From a virus, in IMG/VR virus record IMGVR_UViG_3300042473_001540, positions 245,757 to 309,756 of that record: DNA of 64,000 bases; one strand, given 5' to 3'. A program made the translations under genes and the position numbers. Numbering within the stretch: position 1 is the stretch's first letter; every line of letters begins with the position of its first letter. Below are positions 40,187 through 48,948 of this stretch, in pieces. The notes under the pieces are model-generated. The model was not told the origin of the DNA, searched no databases, and saw only the letters and a program-made list of their open reading frames with translations.

Positions 40187-42402
40187 CTTTTGTTTCCGTA
40201 TCGGGGATCAATTGGCTTGACATGAATCTGATCAAACAGCAGAGGAAAGTTGGGCAAAACTTTTGGTAGGTCTGTTCTCTCCAACCAATTGTAATTTACG
40301 CTGCTGTGTGGAATGAAGTTGGGGAAATCGTGAGTTCCGCCCTTGCTCTTCAAATGATGATGAAATTTGTGTGCCAGGTCACAATCTAGGTCTAGGCACA
40401 GGGCTTTGTCGCCCATTTTGGTCCAACCTTTTATTTGTGCTGGCACAACCACAGTGTTACCATGCATGCTCATGAGGTGAGGCACTGGTTTTTGGCTATA
40501 CAAAACAGTCATGTGAAGATCATCAGTATTCATACAGGGAACACCTTGACTTTCACACCATTCTTTGAGCTCTCGAGCATTTTTGGGACTCATGCTCAAA
40601 ACAACTATGGTGCCAGCAGCGTGCTCATGAGCTTCCATTACTGTGTTCCTAGGGTGCTTGAGATAGCGTCGAACTGATTGGAACAGCCTATTGGAAAGTT
40701 CATCATCCAAACCCACAGCTTGGTGGAAAGCCTTTTTGTCTTTGTTCAAAACAGCCTCACGTGCCTTGGTGCCGCTTATTCCACTAACGCCAATGCCATC
40801 TGGATGCCGTTCTCCAGCTGATACAATTTCAATCGTCACTGGTTGACGTTGATGTTTTTCACGTATTTCTGGACTGTTCCAAGAGTCAAAAAGGTCTTTC
40901 ATGCCCTGCACACGATCTTCGCCGGCAACAAATACAAAATGTCTATAGCCTTTGTTGTAGAGCCATTCTGCGGCTTGCAGCGGAGTTTTGATGCTCTCAT
41001 CCTGCACCACATGATCTTGGTGTTGAGACATAATCTCTTGGAAAAACTCCAGCTTTTCCGCCCAAGGCAATGGATTCTTTTTTCCGTCTTGACTGTGACT
41101 CAAAAAGATCCAATAGTCACCCTTGCCAGCGTGTTTGGCCATTGTGTTAACCAAGTGCTGATGACCACGAGTGGGAGGATTCATCCTCCCAAAGGTCCAA
41201 ACTACCCGGTTGTGTTCTTGTTCCATCAATGAATCAGGCTCGCCTTTTCTCATAAATTGGGCACGATTTACAAACTTCACTATTCCAGTGGGAGTTACAG
41301 CCACAAATCCCTCATGTCCTGGATCTCCACCCAAACTAGCACCCACTGTCCCATCTGTTTGACGGTCCATTTGTTTCTTGAGATCCAGCTTCAAACTTGT
41401 TAACAAACTTACTATCCGCCACACGCTATTGTAACCATGGATGTGGCTTTGAATCCATTTCAAACACTTGGCCTGCATTGCAGGGCTAGCAGTACTGTTG
41501 AGCCCTGTAAGCCACTCCAAAAACTCTCTACTCACATGGCTAAATGTGGAACTACCACGTTCTGCCTTTTTGGCCAAAAAGCTTTTCATCAAGCCAGGAA
41601 GGCTCAAGATTTCATGACTGGCTAGTTGTCCTCTGTCCAAAAATGATTTCACACTTACAGCATGCACTCTAAACAAGTGGGATAATTTGTCAACTAAGTT
41701 TTTATCCAGGTTCAAACTTTTGAGCATGGTGGCTTCATGAGGTAGGATAGCCAGTCCTTGATCAGTGCGAAAGCCATATTGACTAATGTTTCGCAAGGCT
41801 TCTGGTTCCTGATCTTCAGGGCTTTGATAAACACTGTGCATGACCACGCCAGCACTGCTGTTGGCAATCATTTCACCATATTGACTGTTGACAGGCACAC
41901 GATAAGTTATTTTGTTGGGTGTAAATTCATATGCCCCATCTACAATGGGAGGTACACCAGTCCACAACAAATCCGCTTGAACGTAACCGATAAATCCTTT
42001 TGGGGTAACTTTTTTCAACAATGGGTAGAGACTGGCTATTTTGTTGGCATATGCCAGTCGAGCACTCTTTGCACTGGGGCTGGTGTCTTTCATTTTCCTG
42101 CTCATGAGCATATTGACAATATCCTCAGGGCTTGTGGTTAAACCATTGTATTTTTTACTGCTGAATCCAGCTTTGTCTGTTAACACAAATTTATAGTCTT
42201 TCCATCCAGAAATCAAGGCTGGTGTTCCATCCATTTTTATACTAACATACTCGGGTTGATGAGCAGTTGTGCTCAGTATATGAAAAGCTCTTTTGGCACC
42301 ATCTAACCCCTCATCGAAGATCATGTCTTCTGGATGCTCGATACGGGCTTTGGCCTCAGTCAAAGAGAGATTTACTACTGGTAATAAGTCAAACAGCTTC
42401 AT
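40183..42402 (-). CDS. Three-domain fusion: RNA ligase-like, nucleotidylyltransferase, 2H phosphoesterase
   Basis: 739 residues. Domain 1 (~30-250): YVSIKMDGTPALISG has the K-x-D-G nucleophile motif of nucleotidyltransferase ligases (Lys56), with later GFIGYVQADLLW and EFTPNKITYRV resembling motifs III-IV. Domain 2 (~400-560): VVWTFGRMNPPTRGHQHLV contains the T/HxGH-type motif (His414) and GISGTKAREAV the second signature of cytidylyl/NMN-adenylyltransferases. Domain 3 (~600-735): LHMTVLYS (His630) and PHSSVNY (His699) are the paired HxT/S motifs of 2H phosphoesterases. The order ligase, NTP-using domain, cyclic phosphodiesterase is reminiscent of yeast Trl1 but with a nucleotidylyltransferase in place of the kinase. 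N-terminus MKLFDLLPVVNLSLTEA carries the shared leader. Confidence 0.75.
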   Translation of the reverse strand: MKLFDLLPVVNLSLTEAKARIEHPEDMIFDEGLDGAKRAFHILSTTAHQPEYVSIKMDGTPALISGWKDYKFVLTDKAGFSSKKYNGLTTSPEDIVNMLMSRKMKDTSPSAKSARLAYANKIASLYPLLKKVTPKGFIGYVQADLLWTGVPPIVDGAYEFTPNKITYRVPVNSQYGEMIANSSAGVVMHSVYQSPEDQEPEALRNISQYGFRTDQGLAILPHEATMLKSLNLDKNLVDKLSHLFRVHAVSVKSFLDRGQLASHEILSLPGLMKSFLAKKAERGSSTFSHVSREFLEWLTGLNSTASPAMQAKCLKWIQSHIHGYNSVWRIVSLLTSLKLDLKKQMDRQTDGTVGASLGGDPGHEGFVAVTPTGIVKFVNRAQFMRKGEPDSLMEQEHNRVVWTFGRMNPPTRGHQHLVNTMAKHAGKGDYWIFLSHSQDGKKNPLPWAEKLEFFQEIMSQHQDHVVQDESIKTPLQAAEWLYNKGYRHFVFVAGEDRVQGMKDLFDSWNSPEIREKHQRQPVTIEIVSAGERHPDGIGVSGISGTKAREAVLNKDKKAFHQAVGLDDELSNRLFQSVRRYLKHPRNTVMEAHEHAAGTIVVLSMSPKNARELKEWCESQGVPCMNTDDLHMTVLYSQKPVPHLMSMHGNTVVVPAQIKGWTKMGDKALCLDLDCDLAHKFHHHLKSKGGTHDFPNFIPHSSVNYNWLERTDLPKVLPNFPLLFDQIHVKPIDPRYGNKS

Positions 42403-42441
42403 TGTTACGCCCCAACATAATCTTTTGGCAATCTATTGAAT

Positions 42442-42449
42442 TATTTAAC
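42442..42449 (-). promoter_or_regulatory. Late-type promoter GTTAAATA
   Basis: GTTAAATA on the - strand about 39 bases before ATG 42402 of the ligase-fusion gene. Confidence 0.5.
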
Positions 42450-42522
42450 AGATCAAGGCGTCCATTTTGACTTCTTCTGTAACCAATTACAAAATTTAGG
42501 GTTTCAAACACAAAGGACTATA

Positions 42523-43368
42523 ATGGCATTGGTTCCCAAGATCAAATATCTAACAAACAAAGATTTATTGTCTGCAATCCATGAAAGTAAGCTTACTTTT
42601 TGTGAATTTGTTGACAAAAAATACACTGATTTTGATGTCATTGTATATGATCTTGCAGCAGCAACTCCAGAAGTTTTGGACGCTGCTCGACACAAAAAGC
42701 TAGCTAACAAAATGGCTGAAGAAAAGAAAGCCAGCGGCAGCAAGACTTTTGAATCTTCATTAACATTGGATAATGTGCCTTTGGATGAAATTGTTGTGAG
42801 GCTTATGACTTTTGTGCACATTCCGTTAAACCCTGCCAAAGCTGACAAAGCCAAAAATCAGGCAGAAAAACACATCAGATGCAATTTCCCTCCTTTTCAA
42901 CATTGGATTTTCCAAAACAATGAATGGAAATGTGTGGGCAAGAGTCATCACAAAAAGGGTGAATTCACCTTAACTGGCGGTAGGATTACTGATAGACTGG
43001 CTGCTATGTGGATCAAATTGGTTGATCGCTATGGGCATAGAGGCAACTGGAGAGGTTACACTTATCTTGACGAAATGAAAGCGCAAGCACTGGTGCAATT
43101 GGCACAAGTGGGACTTCAATTTGATGAAGCTAAAAGCTCAAACCCCTTTGCTTATTATACTACCGTAAGTAGTACAAGTTTTCTCAAGATATTACAACTG
43201 GAAAAGAGAAGTCAACACATAAGAGATGATCTTTTGATCATGCATGGTGCAACACCCAGTCACACCCGACAGACCGAGGATCAGTTGGCACAACAACTGG
43301 GATTTGACAATGCAGAAGCAGCAGTCCCACTTGTTGTGCCCCAAATGAGCCCAACTGGCCCCATCTAG
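42523..43368 (+). CDS. Late transcription sigma factor, gp55-like
   Basis: 281 residues from ATG 42523 (AAAGGA at 42512-42517); an upstream in-frame Met lacks a ribosome binding site. NWRGYTYLDEMKAQALVQLA, GLQFDEAKSSNPFAYYT and SFLKILQLEKRSQHIRDDLL match sigma region 2 as seen in gp55 of T4-like phages. It would direct host RNA polymerase to the NNTAAATA late promoters found across the right half. A T-rich stretch after the stop could help termination. Followed by an inserted homing endonuclease on the other strand. Confidence 0.85.
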   Translation: MALVPKIKYLTNKDLLSAIHESKLTFCEFVDKKYTDFDVIVYDLAAATPEVLDAARHKKLANKMAEEKKASGSKTFESSLTLDNVPLDEIVVRLMTFVHIPLNPAKADKAKNQAEKHIRCNFPPFQHWIFQNNEWKCVGKSHHKKGEFTLTGGRITDRLAAMWIKLVDRYGHRGNWRGYTYLDEMKAQALVQLAQVGLQFDEAKSSNPFAYYTTVSSTSFLKILQLEKRSQHIRDDLLIMHGATPSHTRQTEDQLAQQLGFDNAEAAVPLVVPQMSPTGPI

Positions 43369-45086
43369 TATTTTTTGATCCACACTGCGTTGCCTGCATC
43401 ATAAAAACGATTGTAGCCCAAATTTTTGGCAATTTCTTGCTCTGTATTGCCCGCAGCTAAGCCTTGTATTTTGTGTTTTTGAAATTTAAGTCGGCTCTGA
43501 ACGTCATTTATATTTTTCCAATACCAATAATTGGGTGGACTGATATGACTTAACTCAAAGCCTGTTTTTTCGTAACCATTTCCCAGTCCCCAGTTCAAGT
43601 TACTGTAGGACACCAAGCTTTTGAATCCCAACTCCTGATGTGCATGATTCAAAAGCTTGCTAAGCCCTCCTGGCACATGATACCCAGGCAAAATACAATA
43701 ACGGGCCAGCTCATAATCACTCCCTTTGCTATACCTAGTTTTGACAAAGCTAGCAAGTGCAACAAGCGACCCGTTGTGTTCCAAACCCCAAATATGTTTG
43801 GTTGGTATGTTGCCCTGCAAGTGTGAGTTCTGAATAAATGTTTTAGCTGTTCCAAAATCCACAACTGTAATGTTGCATTTACGTGCACCAACAATTGTTT
43901 TTTTCAAACCCACTACGTGTGACAATCTGTCAAATATAATATTGGGTTTTTGCACCATCTCATGTTCCCAAATTTGAACAAGCCTTACACCTTTTTCAAG
44001 AGCTTGTTTCCATTTATTTTGATGATATTTTTTGTCTCCTATTTGGCAATCTGAATGATAAAAGATGCCATTAAACTCAATACCCACATTTAAATCTGGA
44101 AGATAAAAGTCAATCTCCAATGGCTTGATAACTTGCCTATTCCATTGCTCAAAAGATATGTTATTATCCCACAACCATTGTTTGATCTTTGTTTCTCCCC
44201 AACTTTCTTTTCTTGGATAACAAGCAAAACAACGCAAATCAGATTCTCTTTTCAAGGCAACACTGAATTGGTTATGGCATTTTTGGCAAACAAACGAATG
44301 TTCAGAATAACGATGTGAGTCCAAAAATTCTTCTTGAGTGAATAACGGAGTGTAATCAGTCCTATTTGTAATATAGGAATCCCAAGATTTTTGCCGAAAA
44401 GTTTTCCTATTGGTCTCCCTATGCTCTGTTGTCAAAAACGGGGCCACAACACCATATTTTGAGAGGTTGGTTTTTTTGGTTTTAACTAACACCTCCAGGT
44501 TTTGAGCAGGAACAGGTGCTCCATAAGTGTTTTGAAACACCTCTATAGTTTTGGTTCTTATATCAGGATGTTGCTGAGGAAAGTTTACTCCCCAATTTTC
44601 CTGGATCGTTTTTTGTGCTTTGTCTAAAACAACAGGATTTAAGGTTGGAGCTTTTGCGCCATACTTTTCAAAACATGTGGTCTCAGCTTTGGCTTTGACC
44701 TTGTCATGTTGACTTGCATACTCAAAACCATACTTTTGAAGGTTGGTATTTTTACGTTTTTCGTGAATATGATTTATTTCATCTCTAGTGCGGCTGTGTC
44801 GAACGCTTTCCTGATATTCACGATTACAGGAGCATTGAGATTGATTACCACAGAATTTTCTGAACCCTAGAACCATATTATTGAAAGTCCTGAACTTACC
44901 ACTCTGTTCACACCAACTGTTTTCTGCATTAGTGTTATGAACGTATGCATAAAATTTAGCTGCAATTGGGCCTTCACAAGGAAATAATTTGTCTAGCTCT
45001 TCTTTGTGTATAGGCAACAACTTTGTCAACCTATTTGGTGTAATCTCCTTGTTCAACCAAAGTTCTTTCAATTCTGCCAAATTCAC
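43365..45086 (-). CDS. EDxHD (Vsr-like) homing endonuclease with N-terminal DNA-binding repeats
   Basis: 573 residues. Residues ~115-240 hold four or five copies of a ~35-residue unit with N..KYG...P / F.N.YGAPVPAQN, the repeats seen in phage free-standing homing endonucleases (DUF7487 type). A four-Cys zinc site follows (CQKCHNQF ... CFACYP). Residues ~295-385 form the nuclease: SWGETKIKQWLWDNNISFEQ, EIDFYLPDLNVGIEFNG and FYHSD fit the EDxHD fold of the I-Bth0305I/Vsr group. C-terminal part (~390-570) is an acetyltransferase-like/host-recognition region. Has its own TATAAATA promoter. Confidence 0.8.
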   Translation of the reverse strand: MNLAELKELWLNKEITPNRLTKLLPIHKEELDKLFPCEGPIAAKFYAYVHNTNAENSWCEQSGKFRTFNNMVLGFRKFCGNQSQCSCNREYQESVRHSRTRDEINHIHEKRKNTNLQKYGFEYASQHDKVKAKAETTCFEKYGAKAPTLNPVVLDKAQKTIQENWGVNFPQQHPDIRTKTIEVFQNTYGAPVPAQNLEVLVKTKKTNLSKYGVVAPFLTTEHRETNRKTFRQKSWDSYITNRTDYTPLFTQEEFLDSHRYSEHSFVCQKCHNQFSVALKRESDLRCFACYPRKESWGETKIKQWLWDNNISFEQWNRQVIKPLEIDFYLPDLNVGIEFNGIFYHSDCQIGDKKYHQNKWKQALEKGVRLVQIWEHEMVQKPNIIFDRLSHVVGLKKTIVGARKCNITVVDFGTAKTFIQNSHLQGNIPTKHIWGLEHNGSLVALASFVKTRYSKGSDYELARYCILPGYHVPGGLSKLLNHAHQELGFKSLVSYSNLNWGLGNGYEKTGFELSHISPPNYWYWKNINDVQSRLKFQKHKIQGLAAGNTEQEIAKNLGYNRFYDAGNAVWIKKY

Positions 45087-45112
45087 AATTTTTCTCCAAC
45101 CCTATTGCATAT

Positions 45113-45120
45113 TATTTATA
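45113..45120 (-). promoter_or_regulatory. Late promoter TATAAATA (exact T4 consensus)
   Basis: TATAAATA on the - strand, 26 bases before ATG 45086 of the homing endonuclease. Confidence 0.75.
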
Positions 45121-45160
45121 TATCATAATGAATATCACAAATCTAGGTCCTGCCCACCTG

Positions 45161-45189
45161 TTGAACTAACAGTTTTTATCAGCTATACT
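45161..45189 (+). promoter_or_regulatory. Possible early/middle promoter for gp47
   Basis: TTGAAC 45161-45166, 17-bp spacer, TATACT 45184-45189; AAGGAG ribosome binding site follows at 45198-45203. Confidence 0.5.
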
Positions 45190-45213
45190 CTGACTCAAGG
45201 AGACTTTTGAGTC

Positions 45214-46245
45214 ATGACTATCAATCTAGACAATGTTGATTTTTCAAAAGTAATTGCCATAACTGATGTGCATTTTGGCATGCGGAACAACTCCAAACAG
45301 CACAACACTTGGTGTACTGAGTTTTTGGAGTTTGTGGTCAAACGAGCACAAGAGCTGAAAATCAAAACACTCTTGTTTTTGGGCGACTGGAGTCACAACC
45401 GCAACAGTGTGAACATCAGCACACTCAATTACAGCCACAATGGCATGAAACTGCTAAACAACAATTTTGACAATGTGATAATGCTCTTGGGCAACCATGA
45501 TCTCTATTTTCGAGATACTCTAGAGCTGCACAGTATTCCCTATGCACAGGATTTTTCAAATATTCACCTAATTGACAAAATCACCACAGTCAAAGACTAT
45601 TGTTTTGTTCCTTGGTTGGTGGGTGATGAGTATAAGTTGATTCAAAAAATCAAACAGCCTTATTTGTTTTGTCATGCTGAAATTGCCAAGTTCCGGATGA
45701 ATGCCATGGTGGAAATGCCCGATCATGGCGGCTTGAACAGTGAACACTTTCAAAATCAAAAATTGGTGTTCAGTGGGCATTTTCACAAAAGGCAGCGAAA
45801 GGGCAACATTTGTTATATTGGCAATGCCTTTCCTCACAACTTTGCAGATGCGGGAGACGATGATAGAGGGTTGATGATCTGGACTCCTGGAACTGATCCC
45901 ATATTTGAAAAATGGCTTAGTGCACCCAAGTATCGCACGTATAACCTTACAGAGGCACTTCAGGATCCTACCGGCTTGATAGACAACAAAACTTTCGCAC
46001 GGATAACAGTAGATGCTGACTTAACTTATGAAGACCTTGCCTTCATTAGAGAGTTATTTGAAACTCAGCTAGCTGCCTTGGATGTGAGTTTTATTCATGG
46101 CAGAAGTGATGGAGATGACACTGTTCTTGATGATAGTGAAATCAATTTTGAAAGCGTTGACTCAATTGTGGTGTCACATTTGAATAGTATTGAAAGCACT
46201 ACAATGAACAAACAACGCTTGATTGAAATCTATCAGAGTATTTGA
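45214..46245 (+). CDS. Recombination endonuclease subunit gp47 (SbcD/Mre11-like)
   Basis: 343 residues from ATG 45214 with AAGGAG upstream. Calcineurin-type phosphoesterase motifs: ITDVHFGM (D-x-H), LFLGDWSHNR (GD), LLGNHDLY (GNHD), FCHAEI and FSGHFHKRQ (GHxH). With gp46 it forms the Mre11/Rad50-type complex that resects DNA ends for recombination-dependent replication. Its TGA overlaps the TTG start of gp46. Confidence 0.93.
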   Translation: MTINLDNVDFSKVIAITDVHFGMRNNSKQHNTWCTEFLEFVVKRAQELKIKTLLFLGDWSHNRNSVNISTLNYSHNGMKLLNNNFDNVIMLLGNHDLYFRDTLELHSIPYAQDFSNIHLIDKITTVKDYCFVPWLVGDEYKLIQKIKQPYLFCHAEIAKFRMNAMVEMPDHGGLNSEHFQNQKLVFSGHFHKRQRKGNICYIGNAFPHNFADAGDDDRGLMIWTPGTDPIFEKWLSAPKYRTYNLTEALQDPTGLIDNKTFARITVDADLTYEDLAFIRELFETQLAALDVSFIHGRSDGDDTVLDDSEINFESVDSIVVSHLNSIESTTMNKQRLIEIYQSI

Positions 46246-48023
46246 ACTTGATCATCCTCAAAAACGTCACAATCAAAAACTTCATGAGTGTGGGTGCTGT
46301 TACACAATCAGTTACTCTCACACAACCTGGCTTGACTCTTGTATTGGGCGAGAATCTAGACTTGGGCGGCAACGGCAACCGGAATGGTGTTGGCAAATCG
46401 ACGCTGATTTCAGCCATTTGTTATGCCCTGTATGGTCAAGCTCTTACTAACATCAAGAAAAACAATCTCATCAACAGCATCAACAAAAAGAACATGGTGG
46501 TGAGTATTGAGTTTGAAGCCCACGGCAACAGCTACAAAATTGAACGTGGCCGTGCCCCTAGTTTTTTCCGCTATGTTGTAAATGATGAATCAGTAAATGA
46601 AAACAAAAGTGCAGACGAAGCTCAAGGCGAAAACAAAGATACTCAGAAAGAGATTGAGAAGGTATTGGGCATCAGCCACACCATGTTCAAACACATTGTG
46701 GCTTTGAACACCTATACTGAGCCATTTTTGAGCATGGGTGCTGGAAAACAGCGAGAAATAATTGAAGAGCTGTTGGGAATTACATTACTGTCTCAGAAGG
46801 CAGAAAACCTCAAAAAGCTTATTCAAACAACCAAACAAACTATTGAACAAGAAGAGTTCAAAATACATACTATCAAAAACAGCAATACACGTATTTTGAG
46901 CACTATTGAAAGTTTGAATCAAAAAACCCAACAGTGGGATACTCAACATCAGAACAAAATTCAAGACTTGGAAAATGCACTAGATGCTTTGAGTCATCTT
47001 GATGTTGAGCAGGAAATTCAAAGTCACAAAGACAATCTTGTGTATCGTGAACTTCAAACAGCATTGAAGAATGTGCGCAGCCAAAGCCAAACAAAAACAC
47101 AGCATGGAACACAGCTGAAGGCGCAACAAAACAACTGGTTAACTCAGTATAGTCAAATTCAAGACCACAACTGCGCAATGTGTGGTCAAAAGATTCATGA
47201 CGAGAAACAAACACATCTGCTGGACGACCTTGAGCACAAAATTACCAAACTGGACAGCAGCATTCAAACACTGGAACAGGAATGCCTGAGTTTGACACAA
47301 GAACTGGATGAGCTCATGGGTCTGTCTAGTGCTGTATCGCTAAACCAAACATTTTACAAAAGCATTGATGAGGCATATGAGCATCGAAACAGTCTCACAC
47401 TTCTTAGTGGTGAACTGGACAAACTTAAGCTTGAAACCAATCCTTATCAAGCCCAAGTGGGTAATTTAAATGACACACTGCAAGAAGTCACTTATGATTC
47501 ACTAAATGAACTCAGCCAACTCAAAGACCATCAAGAGTTTCTCTTGAAGCTGCTAACAAACAAAGACAGCTTCATCCGAAAGCGTATTATTGATCAAAAC
47601 CTCAGCTACTTGAATCACAGACTGGGTGAATATCTAGCTGGATTGATGTTGCCACACCAAGTTAAATTCAGCAACGACTTGGGAGTTGAGATCATGCATA
47701 TGGGCGTAGACTTTGACTTTGACAGTCTCAGCCGAGGTGAACGCACAAGAGTTTGTTTGGCACTCAGCTGGGCATTCCGAGACATTTTTGAAAACATGAA
47801 CACCAGCATCAACTTCATGGCTGTTGATGAGATCCTTGATGTGGGACTTGACAGCACAGGACTTGAAAGATCTCTAGAGACGCTTAAGGCTATGAGCAGA
47901 GATCGGAACAAGAACATTTTGTTGATCTCACATAGAGAAGAGCTAACAAGTCGCTGCGATCGAGTTTTGTATGTTATCAAAGAGTTAGGTTTCACTCGTT
48001 TCAGCTATGAAAGCGGTGAGTAA
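46242..48023 (+). CDS. Recombination endonuclease subunit gp46 (SbcC/Rad50-like)
   Basis: 593 residues starting at TTG 46242, which overlaps the gp47 stop. Walker A is RNGVGKSTLISAICYALYG (near residue 47); two coiled-coil arms (~190-290 and ~330-440) flank a zinc hook CAMCGQKI; the signature motif is SLSRGERTRVCLALSWAFRD and Walker B is FMAVDEILDVGLD. ATP-driven partner of gp47. The hook C-x2-C is intact. A homing endonuclease gene follows directly. Confidence 0.93.
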   Translation: MNLIILKNVTIKNFMSVGAVTQSVTLTQPGLTLVLGENLDLGGNGNRNGVGKSTLISAICYALYGQALTNIKKNNLINSINKKNMVVSIEFEAHGNSYKIERGRAPSFFRYVVNDESVNENKSADEAQGENKDTQKEIEKVLGISHTMFKHIVALNTYTEPFLSMGAGKQREIIEELLGITLLSQKAENLKKLIQTTKQTIEQEEFKIHTIKNSNTRILSTIESLNQKTQQWDTQHQNKIQDLENALDALSHLDVEQEIQSHKDNLVYRELQTALKNVRSQSQTKTQHGTQLKAQQNNWLTQYSQIQDHNCAMCGQKIHDEKQTHLLDDLEHKITKLDSSIQTLEQECLSLTQELDELMGLSSAVSLNQTFYKSIDEAYEHRNSLTLLSGELDKLKLETNPYQAQVGNLNDTLQEVTYDSLNELSQLKDHQEFLLKLLTNKDSFIRKRIIDQNLSYLNHRLGEYLAGLMLPHQVKFSNDLGVEIMHMGVDFDFDSLSRGERTRVCLALSWAFRDIFENMNTSINFMAVDEILDVGLDSTGLERSLETLKAMSRDRNKNILLISHREELTSRCDRVLYVIKELGFTRFSYESGE

Positions 48024-48035
48024 TTATCTGTACTC

Positions 48036-48043
48036 CATAAATA
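48036..48043 (+). promoter_or_regulatory. Late promoter CATAAATA before the GIY-YIG homing endonuclease
   Basis: CATAAATA on the + strand, upstream of the hairpin at 48053-48082 and the start at 48109. Confidence 0.6.
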
Positions 48044-48052
48044 TAGATATAT

Positions 48053-48082
48053 GCCGGTCACGACCCTGGCAGGTCCACCGGC
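48053..48082 (+). promoter_or_regulatory. Leader hairpin of the homing endonuclease mRNA
   Basis: GCCGGT (48053-48058) pairs with ACCGGC (48077-48082); inside, GACC (48062-48065) pairs with GGTC (48072-48075) around CTGGCA. It lies between the late promoter and AAGGGAG (48094-48100). Confidence 0.6.
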
Positions 48083-48108
48083 TCTATCGCTTTAAGGGAG
48101 CAACAGCT

Positions 48109-48933
48109 ATGTCTATTTATCGTAATATCAAACCCTTTGGGTTTTATGTGTATGCCTACTTAAGAAAAACAACATCCAACAATGGTCCTGCAGGAACCCC
48201 TTATTATATTGGAAAAGGGACCGGCATACGTTACAAAGAAAACCACGGAACTCTACCTGTACCAAAAGAAGCATGGAGGATTGTTGTCCTTGAACAAGGA
48301 TTAACTAATCTTGGTGCTGTTGCGCTCGAAAGAAGGCTGATACTCTGGTGGGGACGCCTGGATAATAACACAGGTATATTACACAATCGAACTGATGGCG
48401 GGGATGGGGCAGTTGGGAAGATAGTCTCTGATGAATCAAGAATGAAAGCAAGTGTTAACAATTGTGGCAAAAAAAGAAGTGCAGAAACAATCAAGAACAT
48501 AAAAGATGCATTATCTCTTATCGACAGGTCAGGAGAGAATCATCCGTTATATGGCAAAAAGCATTCTGATGAAGCTAGATCTAAAATGAGCGAAGCTAAA
48601 AAAGGCAGGTCCTATGAAGAAATTTATGGCCCAAAAGCAGAAGAGATGCGAGCTGCACGCTCACAAAAATCTCGGGGACGAAGTCTGTCTGCTGAGACCA
48701 AAGAAAAGATAAGTTTAGCAAATCGAGGCAAGAAAAAACCTGCAGGCTTTGGAGTCCGAATGTCCGCAGTAAGGTCTGGCCAAAAAGTCTCTGAAGAAAT
48801 TTTGAAGAAGAGAGCACAGATATTCGAAGCAACAAAACAAACTTGTGAACATTGCGGGAATATCTTTGGTTTAGCGAACTATATCAGATGGCATGGTCCT
48901 AATTGCAAAACTCAACCTAACCAACTACTATAG
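48109..48933 (+). CDS. GIY-YIG homing endonuclease (Seg-like) with NUMOD3 repeats
   Basis: 274 residues from ATG 48109. FYVYAYLRK, then TPYYIGKGTGIRY give the GIY-YIG catalytic pair, with the general-acid region VALERRLILWWG (Glu). Residues ~130-235 contain several NUMOD3-type DNA-binding units (GENHPLYGKKHSDEARSKMS, GRSLSAETKEKISLANRGKK). A C-terminal zinc finger CEHCGNIFGLANYIRWH ... C follows. Free-standing, located between gp46 and the resolvase-like gene, so the target is probably the intron-less site in related phages. Confidence 0.88.
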   Translation: MSIYRNIKPFGFYVYAYLRKTTSNNGPAGTPYYIGKGTGIRYKENHGTLPVPKEAWRIVVLEQGLTNLGAVALERRLILWWGRLDNNTGILHNRTDGGDGAVGKIVSDESRMKASVNNCGKKRSAETIKNIKDALSLIDRSGENHPLYGKKHSDEARSKMSEAKKGRSYEEIYGPKAEEMRAARSQKSRGRSLSAETKEKISLANRGKKKPAGFGVRMSAVRSGQKVSEEILKKRAQIFEATKQTCEHCGNIFGLANYIRWHGPNCKTQPNQLL

Positions 48934-48948
48934 GCGATTCGATTGGGA

